From: Candidatus Celaenobacter antarcticus
GTDB taxonomy: Bacteria > Cloacimonadota > Cloacimonadia > JGIOTU-2
Length of the DNA: 36,816 bases
Reading direction: 5' to 3'
NCBI GenBank assembly: GCA_030765865.1
Contig: JAVCDK010000028.1
Span: 1 to 36,816, forward strand
The position numbers and the translations under genes were made by a program. The notes under the pieces are model-generated. The model was not told the DNA's origin. It saw only the letters and a program-made list of their open reading frames with translations, and did not search any database. The stretch's first letter is position 1, and each line of letters begins with the position of its first letter. Below, one piece after another: positions 16,401 to 22,873 of this stretch.

Positions 16401-18947
16401 TTCATTCCAAATTCCAGTATATGGTTCTTCGGCAACAACCCAAACAGCATCATCATTCCAATGGTCGAGAGATGTTTTCCAACCAAAACGGCATTCAGCG
16501 TTGTCATCCATTGGCAGGGCTTGAACATCAAGCCAATAGACAATTGGTTCATCAATTGTACCTTCCTGCAGGAAATAGTCCAGTGGATCTAAAATATAAT
16601 TGTATTTGTAACACTTAATATGATTATCATTTATCCACATTGGTAGAGCTGGATTATACCAATCTTCCGGACCTTCATAAACCATTTCAACATCATCAGG
16701 ACCAGGAATCCATATACTCATCCATAACATATCTCCCGGCATACTATATTCAGGACCAGGTCCATCAGGATCAGGAATATCTGAATGAATACTGAATTTA
16801 ATTTGAACAGCTGCAGGATCTTCAGAAAATGGGATATAATCATTTATCCAGGAACCCCAAATATGAATATCAGTTATATAACCTGTTTCAGAACAAAGAA
16901 AATCATCTGCAAGAAGTAGCATGTTATCAGGGGCGGCAGGTTTAAATGTAGCATCAACGTCCATGCCGGTTAGTGACAGATCAGGTAATTGTTCCCATTT
17001 AGTTGAGCTTTCCTCACCAATGGTTATCTGGTAATCTTCCACTTCTCCATCAGGAGCTTGCCCAAAAAATACTGTTGCACCTTGTGTACAAAATCTGAAT
17101 CGGGCATAAGTTGACCCTGTTATTGAGGAAATCGGAACCGTGAAATTATGGATAGTCGAACCTGCAGGTACAGAAACATTCGTAATTATTTGTTCACCCG
17201 AATCGGCCCAGCTTCCGTTTCCATCAAAATCGATCCATCCCTCTAATATGCCAGGAACTGATGCGGTAATGGTTACAGCAGCTGTTGAGCCAGGAATTAA
17301 GGCAGAATTAAAAACGACACCATCATCATCATTATTACCGTCAATATCGTCACCGGTTGCGGTGGAATTAGGTTGACCATCGGGTTCTGAATCAATAGTG
17401 TTTCCAAGCTGAATACCAGCTACAATCTGGTGATATGCCCCTGTACTTGTTGCAAGCGTAGGATATGTTGGATCTGGTGCATCACCCCAATCATAATTTG
17501 CTGACGCAACGGTAATAATGAAATTAAATGTATCATCTGCAGTTCCACCAGTATAGGTAGCTCGAATTGTGATGTCAATATTCACATTACTTGTTACTGA
17601 AGGACTAGCTGTGAAATAAAGTTCATTATTACCATTGATAGTTAGAGCAAATTCCTGTCCGGTAAGATCTGTTACTACACTATAGCTTAACGATGCAACT
17701 GGTCCTTCATAATAATCATCAAGATCAACACCAGTATAAGGTAACGAAGACACATTAATTGAGACATCTGGTAATGGTTTCCATTTCCGTGGTTCCACTC
17801 CAAAAAGTGCTGCTTGATAAAATCTATAATCATAGCTGGGAAGAACAGGTGCTAAAGCGTCTAAGGTGTAATATCCATTATACCCTCCACTCCAACCCCA
17901 GTTGACATGGTAATTATCATTAGATAGACCCGAATAACCATCTATTACAAAAGCATGACCATCACTCCAGCCACTATTATATCCCTCATACACAAGCGGA
18001 CGATTGTTATCCAATTCAGTTTTAAGCATTGAATGCCAAACAGATGGTGTAGCACTATAATTATTTCTTTGGTCATAATAAGAATTAGGATCATATTTAA
18101 AGTGATTCTGCAATGCACTTAATGCTGTAGCAGGATGTACTCCTCCAATCCAGGCTCCCGAACCAGTTGCTCCATATTGCATTTCTGCTCCTACTCCTAC
18201 ATGATATAACAGTGTATGGACAAAAGGATTTACAGCTAGTACATTATTTGGCATAAGTGCCCAGTTATAGGTTGTTGCCCCAAAGTTTACAGATTGTAGT
18301 CCATAGGTAGCGTCAGTATAACTATGTGAACCTTCACCGGTTACAGGATGAGCATGATATTTCATGACTTGAGCTGTTGCCGTAGCAGTACATCCTGCCC
18401 AGACATAGCCATTGCCTGCCGTACTTGCACCATCAGCAGGACAACTCTCATTGTAGTATAGTCCCTGGTTCCAGGTAGTTGATAATAATGGACCCACTGC
18501 TCTAAAGTTCTCAGGTACAAACATATCAGCTGTAACTTTAAGTCTATTCCATTTATCTACTGTTTCCTGTGGTGGAGATAGATTATTCTCTCTAGCATAC
18601 AATATCTGCTCTCTAAAACTGGCAAGCATAGCATCAAATTGAGGTGGATGATTTTCTGATGTATAATTATGTTCAAAAACATAACCAAGAATTGGTACTG
18701 CAATATCATCTGCTGAAACAATCACAAAACCGATTTTATCAAAATTGAAAATAAAGAATATATTTTCTGTATTCTCCATTTCAATGAAACTTTCGACAAT
18801 AATAAACTCACCTGAAGCCTTATTATTCCTTTCAGAATACCAATTCATAGCAACCTGTTCTGCTGTTGTTCTTGTAACTGCAGCAGAATAGGCCATCGAA
18901 GGAATAATTAAGACTAAGACTAAAATTAAAAAAATACTTTTTTTCAT
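10413..18947 (-). CDS. Giant secreted C10-family cysteine protease with seven GEVED modules
   Basis: A 2844-residue exported protein. A signal peptide (about 1-22) and a streptopain-type propeptide (to about 150) lead into a peptidase C10 (SpeB-like) domain. Its catalytic Cys186 is in WAGCTATATAQVMKY, His331 in SDGHAFVIDGY, and a Trp motif NWGWSGGYNGYY is at about 349-360. After an Ig/cadherin-like stretch (about 395-480) come seven GEVED modules, each opening D(F/W/Y)GDAP and closing GE(V/T)EDY, at about 485-635, 880-1108, 1118-1275, 1491-1655, 1872-2030, 2038-2190 and 2398-2550. Five modules of a second type (about 643-870, 1281-1485, 1662-1866, 2197-2390, 2560-2765; signature ADD(F/W)xC then (I/V)(T/N)(D/S)(I/V)H) lie between them. 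The C terminus is fibronectin-III-like; no sorting tail is seen. AGGAG precedes the ATG. The target is unknown; the many acidic DDxDxxD loops suggest calcium binding. Confidence 0.88.
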   Translation of the reverse strand: MKKSIFLILVLVLIIPSMAYSAAVTRTTAEQVAMNWYSERNNKASGEFIIVESFIEMENTENIFFIFNFDKIGFVIVSADDIAVPILGYVFEHNYTSENHPPQFDAMLASFREQILYARENNLSPPQETVDKWNRLKVTADMFVPENFRAVGPLLSTTWNQGLYYNESCPADGASTAGNGYVWAGCTATATAQVMKYHAHPVTGEGSHSYTDATYGLQSVNFGATTYNWALMPNNVLAVNPFVHTLLYHVGVGAEMQYGATGSGAWIGGVHPATALSALQNHFKYDPNSYYDQRNNYSATPSVWHSMLKTELDNNRPLVYEGYNSGWSDGHAFVIDGYSGLSNDNYHVNWGWSGGYNGYYTLDALAPVLPSYDYRFYQAALFGVEPRKWKPLPDVSINVSSLPYTGVDLDDYYEGPVASLSYSVVTDLTGQEFALTINGNNELYFTASPSVTSNVNIDITIRATYTGGTADDTFNFIITVASANYDWGDAPDPTYPTLATSTGAYHQIVAGIQLGNTIDSEPDGQPNSTATGDDIDGNNDDDGVVFNSALIPGSTAAVTITASVPGILEGWIDFDGNGSWADSGEQIITNVSVPAGSTIHNFTVPISSITGSTYARFRFCTQGATVFFGQAPDGEVEDYQITIGEESSTKWEQLPDLSLTGMDVDATFKPAAPDNMLLLADDFLCSETGYITDIHIWGSWINDYIPFSEDPAAVQIKFSIHSDIPDPDGPGPEYSMPGDMLWMSIWIPGPDDVEMVYEGPEDWYNPALPMWINDNHIKCYKYNYILDPLDYFLQEGTIDEPIVYWLDVQALPMDDNAECRFGWKTSLDHWNDDAVWVVAEEPYTGIWNELIYPDGHEFETESIDLAFQITTEGEPTEEYDFGDAPEGQTAIAYPSTGVTGAFPTCITVGTASSYIQHGTGENLAWFGPMVDLETDGNAGLCPGCFSTYDDDECFNDGDAGLIMPGSYTIDASDTVIPCPGVTAGSSLGVICQNATWGVDIDIDVKNYMAVDGYINVLFDWNQDGQWQNNSATHCSGVLTPEHVLADFPVPAGHMGPLSSLMAIGTSFQIGPNDGYVWVRFSITEVPVGTSDWNGDGVFEDGETEDYLLYVEGEPEELDFGDAPDPAGAMMYPTTLANNGARHVIDYQIYMGISIDSELDGQPDATATGDDNDGNDDEDGVHFTSILVQGYTTYVVVNASVDGFLNAWVDFNINGSWADTLEQIFSDVSLVAGDNNLSFSVPAGAVPGPTFTRFRFDTTGGLTYTGQANNGEVEDYQVAIHEPIEDSKMHFPQWPDPSGWDVNCTEPNIIADDWTCIESGPVTDIHFWVSWFTGDGTSGLIDSIHISIHANIPAGTLPYSKPGNLLWQMNFKQGEFGYEEFWDYGLQGWYDPHSVPQQVIPDDHDYFDLINITNIPDPFNQQEGTIYWLDVKIFMDPDNSSYKLGWKTSQHHWEDIAVYFNGSDWIPLYDPITQEPFDMAFVITGSEQPVELDFGDAPDDTLGTGYSTLLINDGARHIIDYAIYMGDSIDAEPNGQPNSTATGDDDNILYPGVVDDEDGVTFTSILVPGYTTYVTVNASVDGFLNAWVDFNGNGFWDPDPAEKIFNDVSLVAGDNDLSFSVPASAVVCTTFARFRFDTIGGLTYSGLAPNGEVEDYQVVIHDSIPNSKMHYPQWPDPTGWDIKFQPPNVIADDWQCIESGPVTDVHFWISYQGDIEPDPFPGIDSIHLSIHDDFEIYPGMSQPGNLLWHDNYYTNDFSISGPFFGDQGWFVRDTWSYIQNDHTKFYRIDIENIQDPFVQCQDSIYWLDIYVALEEPDLYQVGWKTSGVEHFRKNAMYGWFHASGGWEWDEIVHPITEESLDMAFVITGEPGDLDFGDAPDPAGAMMYPTTLANNGARHVIDYITFLGDTIDAEADGWQSSDALGDDTHDLDDEDGVTFNSSLIPGGSTEVTVIASVDGVLNAWVDFNCNNDWGDPGEQIFNDTALSSGTNTLIFNVPAGAVKDSTFARFRFNLIGNLDYEGLACKGEVEDYLVVIEEALDFGDAPDPLYPTLLAHNGARHVIDYVTFLGDTIDAEADGWQSADALGDDIHYLDDEDGVVFKPIITGSPAQVIVTTSAPGYLQGWMDFNQDGDWIDSGEQIFADAYVHFASTVCLNYYVPATADTGYTFARFRFSTIPGLADSGLAADGEVEDYKVHIVDVSDVKWLQLPCEELPGLHCHDEFINRHDATIIADDWLCNGGLVTDIHWWGNYEHVNQGIDHFHLSIHANDPTGSCLPLDPEIWDVDVPFSDAYETSTGLYNSEGNAIYSYEYYLTEPFEQTEGEFYWLDICAYSVDPNPPNNVIWRWQESARSTSPILCPASSKTLYLPWLNIIWTSIDPYRYSDMAFAITSEELPAIDYGDAPDPTYPTLLASNGARHALDGVTYLGNLTDGEADGWQSITALGDDNHNLDDEDGVIFTCPLIPGEQGAITVTTNSSGVAFFNSWIDFNADGDWSDANEQIFTDLPLSAGIKPLNFNVPIGATIDSTYARFRFCTVAGIADTGYAPDGEVEDYKIEISEVPDDDCKMHYHQWPDTTWYGMDVRATEPIILADDFLCIEDGLINSIHIWGSWLFDMVMPPAFYLSIWSDNPDGPGGFSQPELELWGRYFGYGDYIESLYTTTNGEFWYDPTSQLLLPFADLMIWQYDFTIPDSEAFVQEVGTTYWLSMTVMGLPPDPNIGFGWKTSVNHWNDDAVWSLGYAKDRLTWNELRYPDGHPFHPYSIDFSFYINCEPSTPIVNISVSSDTVYVTWDPIPCADSYTVYSSLDPYAPFPSGWTVEQTGIITPSWCENASGTTKKFYKVVAVK
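13273..13313. repeat. 41-bp exact repeat inside the GEVED gene (copy 1)
   Basis: Identical to 15538-15578. Both encode the start of a GEVED module (…PAGAMMYPTTLAN). Identity at the DNA level over 41 bp, in modules about 2.2 kb apart that otherwise differ, points to recent duplication or gene conversion between modules. Confidence 0.85.
15538..15578. repeat. 41-bp exact repeat inside the GEVED gene (copy 2)
   Basis: Identical to 13273-13313 and in the same position within its module. Confidence 0.85.
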
Positions 18948-18967
18948 TTTAACTCCTCATTTAATAT

Positions 18968-19234
18968 TTAGTTAATATAATAGTTGTACCCATTAGTTTG
19001 AGATTTTCCTATCAAATAAGTTAATGTTCTTGATAATAAAATAAATTTTTGTTGTACCCAAACAGCAGGTCTGCAACCCATGTATATTGAAAATGAACCT
19101 GTAATTACCAAAGATGAATATGCATTAGCAGTACTGTCCTCTGGCTCATCAGCAAAATCAAATTTTTGAGTTTGTGCTAAAACACAAAATAAGAACGAGA
19201 AAAAAATTGTAATAAATAAAATCGCATTTTTCAT
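18968..19234 (-). CDS. Truncated GEVED-type exported protein
   Basis: An 88-residue reading frame 20 bp upstream of the giant protease gene. It opens with a good signal peptide (MKNAILFITIFFSFLFCVLA) followed by FDFADEPEDSTANAYSS, which aligns with YDFGDAPEGQTAIAYPS of the second GEVED module of the giant protein. After about residue 50 the resemblance is lost, there is no GEVED closing motif, and the frame ends. It is probably the front end of a once-larger GEVED protein, now a decaying leader gene, transcribed with the giant gene from the promoter at 19341-19370. It could also be a real short secreted peptide; I favour decay. Confidence 0.6.
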   Translation of the reverse strand: MKNAILFITIFFSFLFCVLAQTQKFDFADEPEDSTANAYSSLVITGSFSIYMGCRPAVWVQQKFILLSRTLTYLIGKSQTNGYNYYIN

Positions 19235-19340
19235 AGTTATTCATTATAAGACTTAATTGATTATATCCAAAAACCCCGGAAGGGACAAATGCCTACCAAA
19301 GAAGCTAACCTTTTCATTCAAAATAATTACATCACTATCA

Positions 19341-19370
19341 ATTTTAGAAAAATTATTTTTTCGCTGTCAA
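19341..19370 (-). promoter_or_regulatory. Promoter for the truncated GEVED gene and giant protease
   Basis: On the minus strand a perfect TTGACA (19365-19370) and TAAAAT (19341-19346) are separated by 18 bp, about 107 bp before the first start codon. No other good promoter is visible before the giant gene. Confidence 0.5.
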
Positions 19371-19502
19371 GTTTTTGTAAAACACGTAATTTGATAGGTT
19401 TAGTTGTAAGAAAATCTAATGTTGTTTACACTTTCAGTTGCCTTCTGCTCTTTATTTTAGTAAACAACAAGTGCAATTCATACATATTAAGAATTGTTGT
19501 TT

Positions 19503-19710
19503 TTAAACAATAAAATCTATTGCTGTAACAAAGTTCGGATCTTCCCACAGAATGCAAGCAGCTTTCTCAACTGCATTAATTGTCAGAAATTCCTCTCTGG
19601 ATAAGTGGATAGACTTCTTGCATTGACCGTTTCACACCCTGAACGTGTGCTCCATCCTGCTCATCAGGAATACTCCAAACATCGCTATGAACGATCAATC
19701 GCGGTTTCAT
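19503..19710 (-). pseudogene. Remnant of an asparaginase_2 / isoaspartyl peptidase gene
   Basis: A minus-strand start (ATG 19710, preceded by AGGAGA) reads MKPRLIVHSDVWSIPDEQDG, then HVQGVKRSMQEVYPLIQRGIS before a stop near 19576. Shifting frame there gives INAVEKAACILWEDPNFVTA, ending at 19503. This order matches the N terminus of the N-terminal-nucleophile asparaginase/isoaspartyl peptidase family (KPxLIVHGGAW...IP...GxxxAVEAAVxxLEDDPxF). The conserved GG of HGGAW is replaced by SD, a frameshift is present, and only about 70 of some 300 residues remain, without the catalytic Thr. It is therefore non-functional. It lies between the giant-protease promoter and the zinc operon. Confidence 0.72.
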
Positions 19711-19794
19711 GCATACATCTCCTCTTTGAGATTTCTCACACCCAAAAAAATTTCTTGTCAAACACCATGAAATTATTGACAGCATTCTAAATGA

Positions 19795-19809
19795 AAACGA
19801 TTTTCGTTT
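19795..19809 (+). promoter_or_regulatory. Candidate Fur/Zur-type operator
   Basis: AAACGA-TTT-TCGTTT is a perfect 6-bp inverted repeat with a 3-bp centre, lying 22-36 bp before the start codon of a Fur-family gene and just downstream of TTGACA (19776-19781). An AT-rich palindrome in this place fits an autoregulated zinc-uptake operon repressed by the regulator with bound metal. Its function is inferred from position and symmetry. Confidence 0.6.
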
Positions 19810-19830
19810 ACGGAATATGGAGACAAAATA

Positions 19831-20253
19831 ATGATCAAACAGTATATAGAAATATTAAGACAACACGATCTCAAGAAAACTCCAAAGCGATTTGAGATTC
19901 TTCGGATCATGCAAAGCAAAAACACCTATTTCTCTCCGCAGGAGTTATGGAGAATGCTTAAACAAAAGTTCCAAAAAATTGGACTTCCAACAGTATATAG
20001 GATCCTCCAACAATTTCAGGATATCGGCATTGTCTATTCGATCCGGAAAGAGGATAACCAGCTCTATTATTTTTTGTGCTCCACCCAGCAGGATCATCAT
20101 CACTTTATCTGCCGAAAATGCCACAAGGTATCCTGCGTACAATACTGCGACTTTGAAAACATAAAACAACTTGTTGAAGACCAGCTTCAATCGAAGGCAG
20201 AAACCCACTTCCTTCAAATCGAAGGGCTCTGCAAAGAGTGCAGGGAATCATGA
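19831..20253 (+). CDS. Fur-family metalloregulator, probably zinc-responsive (Zur)
   Basis: A 140-residue Fur-family repressor. The N-terminal winged helix includes LKKTPKRFEILRIMQS and the recognition segment LPTVYRILQQF. The C-terminal dimerisation domain has the histidine cluster DHHHFICRKC (His89-91, Cys94, Cys97) and a second pair CKEC at 134-137, giving the usual structural Cys4 zinc site. Three transporter genes for zinc follow directly, and its stop overlaps the next start (ATGA), so a Zur role is more likely than iron-sensing Fur or PerR. A palindrome in front of the gene suggests it represses its own operon. The assignment to zinc is by context. Confidence 0.88.
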   Translation: MIKQYIEILRQHDLKKTPKRFEILRIMQSKNTYFSPQELWRMLKQKFQKIGLPTVYRILQQFQDIGIVYSIRKEDNQLYYFLCSTQQDHHHFICRKCHKVSCVQYCDFENIKQLVEDQLQSKAETHFLQIEGLCKECRES

Positions 20254-21161
20254 AAAAATTCATTCCCCTGTTTCTCCTTGTTATCATTATTTCCTGCACA
20301 CAAACCACCCGGAAATCTGATACGCTCAACATCTTTGTCAGTGTGCTTCCGCAGAAATATTTTGTTGAACGCATCGCAGGTGATAAAGCACAGGTTCATG
20401 TTATGGTGCTTCCAGGTCACAGTCCCGCCACCTACGAGCCGACTCCTTCTCAAATGAAGGACATTTCGCAAGCGGATATCTATTTCCGCATCGGCGTTCC
20501 TTTTGAAGAAACATGGATGAAAAAGCTTGCGCAGCTCAATCCCGAATTGCTCGTGGTCGATACAAGAGAGGGCAATCCCCTGCGTCCAATGGACTCTTTT
20601 CTCACCCTTCGCAAAAAAATGTCTCCTGATCATGGCAAAGAAAACAATGAGGAACACGATCATTCACACCAGCTCGATCCGCATATCTGGTTAAGTCCTG
20701 AACTTGTGAAAATTCAAGCGCAAACTATCTGTAACACTCTTCAAGAATTCGATCCTGAAAATAGCAAATATTACTCTGAGAATCTTCAAACATTCCTTGA
20801 TGACCTGACTTCCCTGCAGCAATATTTTGCTGACCGCCTCTCGCAGCTCGAACATAAAGAATTTCTTGTTTTTCATCCATCGTGGGGTTATCTCGCAGAT
20901 GAATTCGGTTTGATGCAGATACCTATTCAGATCGAGGGCAAATCTCCCTCACCAAAACAGCTTGCAGAAGTTATCTCTTTTGCACAGAAGAAAAACATAC
21001 GTGTGGTGTTTGTTCAGAAACAGTTCAGCACCTCTGCTGCACAAACTGTGGCTAAGGCAATTCACGGAAAAGTCATTTCAATCGATCCGCTTGCAGAGGA
21101 TTTTTTTGAAAATATGAGATCGATCGCAGACACCTTCAAGGAAGTGCTCGATGGACAATAA
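20250..21161 (+). CDS. znuA: Zinc ABC transporter, substrate-binding lipoprotein
   Basis: A solute-binding protein of the metal-binding cluster A-I (ZnuA/TroA-like) that captures Zn2+ (possibly Mn2+) and hands it to the permease. I choose the ATG at 20250, inside ATGA overlapping the regulator's stop, because it gives a proper lipoprotein signal, MKKFIPLFLLVIIISC, with acylated Cys16; an upstream in-frame ATG at 20238 would spoil it. Likely metal ligands are His57 (PGHSPATYEP), His145 (DPHIWL), His209 (FHPSWGY) and Asp279 (SIDPLAEDF). A short His/Glu loop (EENNEEHDHSHQ form) before DPHIW is typical of zinc transporters. The end overlaps znuC by 11 bp. Confidence 0.9.
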   Translation: MKKFIPLFLLVIIISCTQTTRKSDTLNIFVSVLPQKYFVERIAGDKAQVHVMVLPGHSPATYEPTPSQMKDISQADIYFRIGVPFEETWMKKLAQLNPELLVVDTREGNPLRPMDSFLTLRKKMSPDHGKENNEEHDHSHQLDPHIWLSPELVKIQAQTICNTLQEFDPENSKYYSENLQTFLDDLTSLQQYFADRLSQLEHKEFLVFHPSWGYLADEFGLMQIPIQIEGKSPSPKQLAEVISFAQKKNIRVVFVQKQFSTSAAQTVAKAIHGKVISIDPLAEDFFENMRSIADTFKEVLDGQ

Positions 21162-21897
21162 GCTTGCTGAATCGATCATTTCCCTTAAGGATGTAGAGTT
21201 CTCCTACAATGGCGAACCGGTTCTCGAAAATATCACAATCGAAATAGATAAAAATGACTTCGTTGCCATCCTCGGTCCTAACGGCGCAGGCAAAACCACG
21301 CTGATAAAACTTCTCCTGGGATTTCTTAAACCAGGTAAGGGAAAGATTTCAATTCTAGGAAAAACACCGGTTAAAGCGCGTAAATTCATTGGCTATGTGC
21401 CCCAGTTCAGCGCTTTTGATAAAAACTATCCCATCTATGTGATCGACATTGTGAAATTGAATACACTCACCGCAAACTCGCTCTTTCCCGCATATAAGAA
21501 GGAAGTGACGGAAATGGCATTTTCTCTTCTAGAAAAACTAGAAATTCATAACCTAGCATACAGGAATTTTCACGAACTCTCCGGAGGGCAGAAACAGCGC
21601 GCACTGATCGCAAGGGCGCTCATAAATGAACCGAAAATCCTCATGCTGGATGAACCGACAGCAAGTGTGGATGTAGCAATGGAAAAGGACATATACGACA
21701 CGCTTAAAATGCTCAACAAGAGCACAACGATCCTCCTGATCACCCATGATGTTGGTTTTGTCTCCTCCTATGTGAACAAGATATGTTGCCTGAACCGTTT
21801 TGCTTCTATGCATTCTGTCGCAGAACTTACCGGAAAATCTCTGTTTGATATTTATAGTGCAAACAGTAAATTCCTGCAACATCATTGTAACTTATAA
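21151..21897 (+). CDS. znuC: Zinc ABC transporter, ATP-binding protein
   Basis: ATPase subunit of the zinc importer, 248 residues. Walker A GPNGAGKT is at 42-49, the ABC signature LSGGQ at 143-147, and Walker B ILMLDEPTA with Asp167/Glu168, followed by the H-loop (LLITHDVGFVSSYV). It belongs to the metal-type ABC ATPases by its YVPQFSAFDKNYPI Q-loop region, which is typical of ZnuC/MntB-like proteins. It overlaps znuA by 11 bp, and znuB starts 2 bp after its stop, so the three transporter subunits are made in step. Confidence 0.93.
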   Translation: MDNKLAESIISLKDVEFSYNGEPVLENITIEIDKNDFVAILGPNGAGKTTLIKLLLGFLKPGKGKISILGKTPVKARKFIGYVPQFSAFDKNYPIYVIDIVKLNTLTANSLFPAYKKEVTEMAFSLLEKLEIHNLAYRNFHELSGGQKQRALIARALINEPKILMLDEPTASVDVAMEKDIYDTLKMLNKSTTILLITHDVGFVSSYVNKICCLNRFASMHSVAELTGKSLFDIYSANSKFLQHHCNL

Positions 21898-21899
21898 TC

Positions 21900-22739
21900 A
21901 TGGGTGAATTATTATCGAGCGTCGCATCCTATACATTTCTGCAAAATGCCATCATCGCGGGTATTCTTGCGAGTATCGTATGCGGAATAACAGGTACATT
22001 CGTCGTGGTAAAAAAGATAACTTTTATCAGCGGCGGGATCGCACATGCAGTTCTGGGAGGAGTGGGTATTGCACTTTATTTCAGCATGCCGCCCATAATC
22101 GGCGCCTTTGTCTCCGCAATACTGTCTGCAATAATCATCGGACTTGTAAAGTTGAAAGCAAACCAGCATGAGGACACTGTCATCAGTGCGCTGTGGGCAA
22201 TGGGTATGGCTGTTGGCGTGATCTTTATGTACCTCACTCCCGGCTACAGCACGGACCTGCTTTCCTATCTTTTTGGAAATATACTCATGGTTTCTTCCAC
22301 GAATCTCTATATCTTGGCGGGTCTTAATGTGTTCATAATCTTTATTGTAATTATATTTTACAGGCAGTTCGTTGCTATCACCTATGATGAGGAACAGGCG
22401 CGGTTGCGCGGCTTACCTGTAAATTTTTTATATATACTTCTCCTTTGTATTATTGCACTCACCATTGTCGTATTGATACAAATAGTCGGAATTATTCTTG
22501 TGATAGCACTTCTGAGTCTACCTGCCGCAATTGCCGGTTTATACACGAGAACCCTTCATGCAATGATGTTTTTTGCGATTGGGCTGGGCATGATTTTTAC
22601 ATTAAGTGGTATAGCAATTTCCTTTTCTGCAAACATTCCGACCGGTGCGACCATCATCATAATCTGTGGACTTGTATACCTCATCGCAATCAACCTTACA
22701 CGATTCATACATAAAAAAAATGTCTCTTTGAAAAATTGA
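21900..22739 (+). CDS. znuB: Zinc ABC transporter, membrane permease
   Basis: ABC-3 family inner-membrane permease of 279 residues. About eight hydrophobic segments are visible (for example AIIAGILASIVCGITGTFVV, IIGAFVSAILSAIIIGLV, LYILAGLNVFIIFIVIIF). The family segments KKITFISGGIAHAVLGGVGI and DEEQARLRGLPV (coupling to the ATPase) are clear. It is the last gene of the operon. Homologues transport zinc, manganese or iron; the Fur/Zur neighbour and the His-containing loop in ZnuA point to zinc. Confidence 0.93.
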   Translation: MGELLSSVASYTFLQNAIIAGILASIVCGITGTFVVVKKITFISGGIAHAVLGGVGIALYFSMPPIIGAFVSAILSAIIIGLVKLKANQHEDTVISALWAMGMAVGVIFMYLTPGYSTDLLSYLFGNILMVSSTNLYILAGLNVFIIFIVIIFYRQFVAITYDEEQARLRGLPVNFLYILLLCIIALTIVVLIQIVGIILVIALLSLPAAIAGLYTRTLHAMMFFAIGLGMIFTLSGIAISFSANIPTGATIIIICGLVYLIAINLTRFIHKKNVSLKN

Positions 22740-22873
22740 GTGGGTAAGGTTAATAATAATATTCAATATTCAAATTATTTATATTTAGTATATCAATCCA
22801 CTTAAAAAATAAAAGGAATCAGAAAAAATTGACCGGCTCGTAAGGTTTTGTCTTTTGCATCAAACTCTAACGG

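Noticed and set aside
19289-19513. A 74-residue plus-strand frame between the GEVED and zinc loci
   Set aside because: Low-complexity, no ribosome binding site, and it overlaps the promoter of the opposite strand and the asparaginase remnant.
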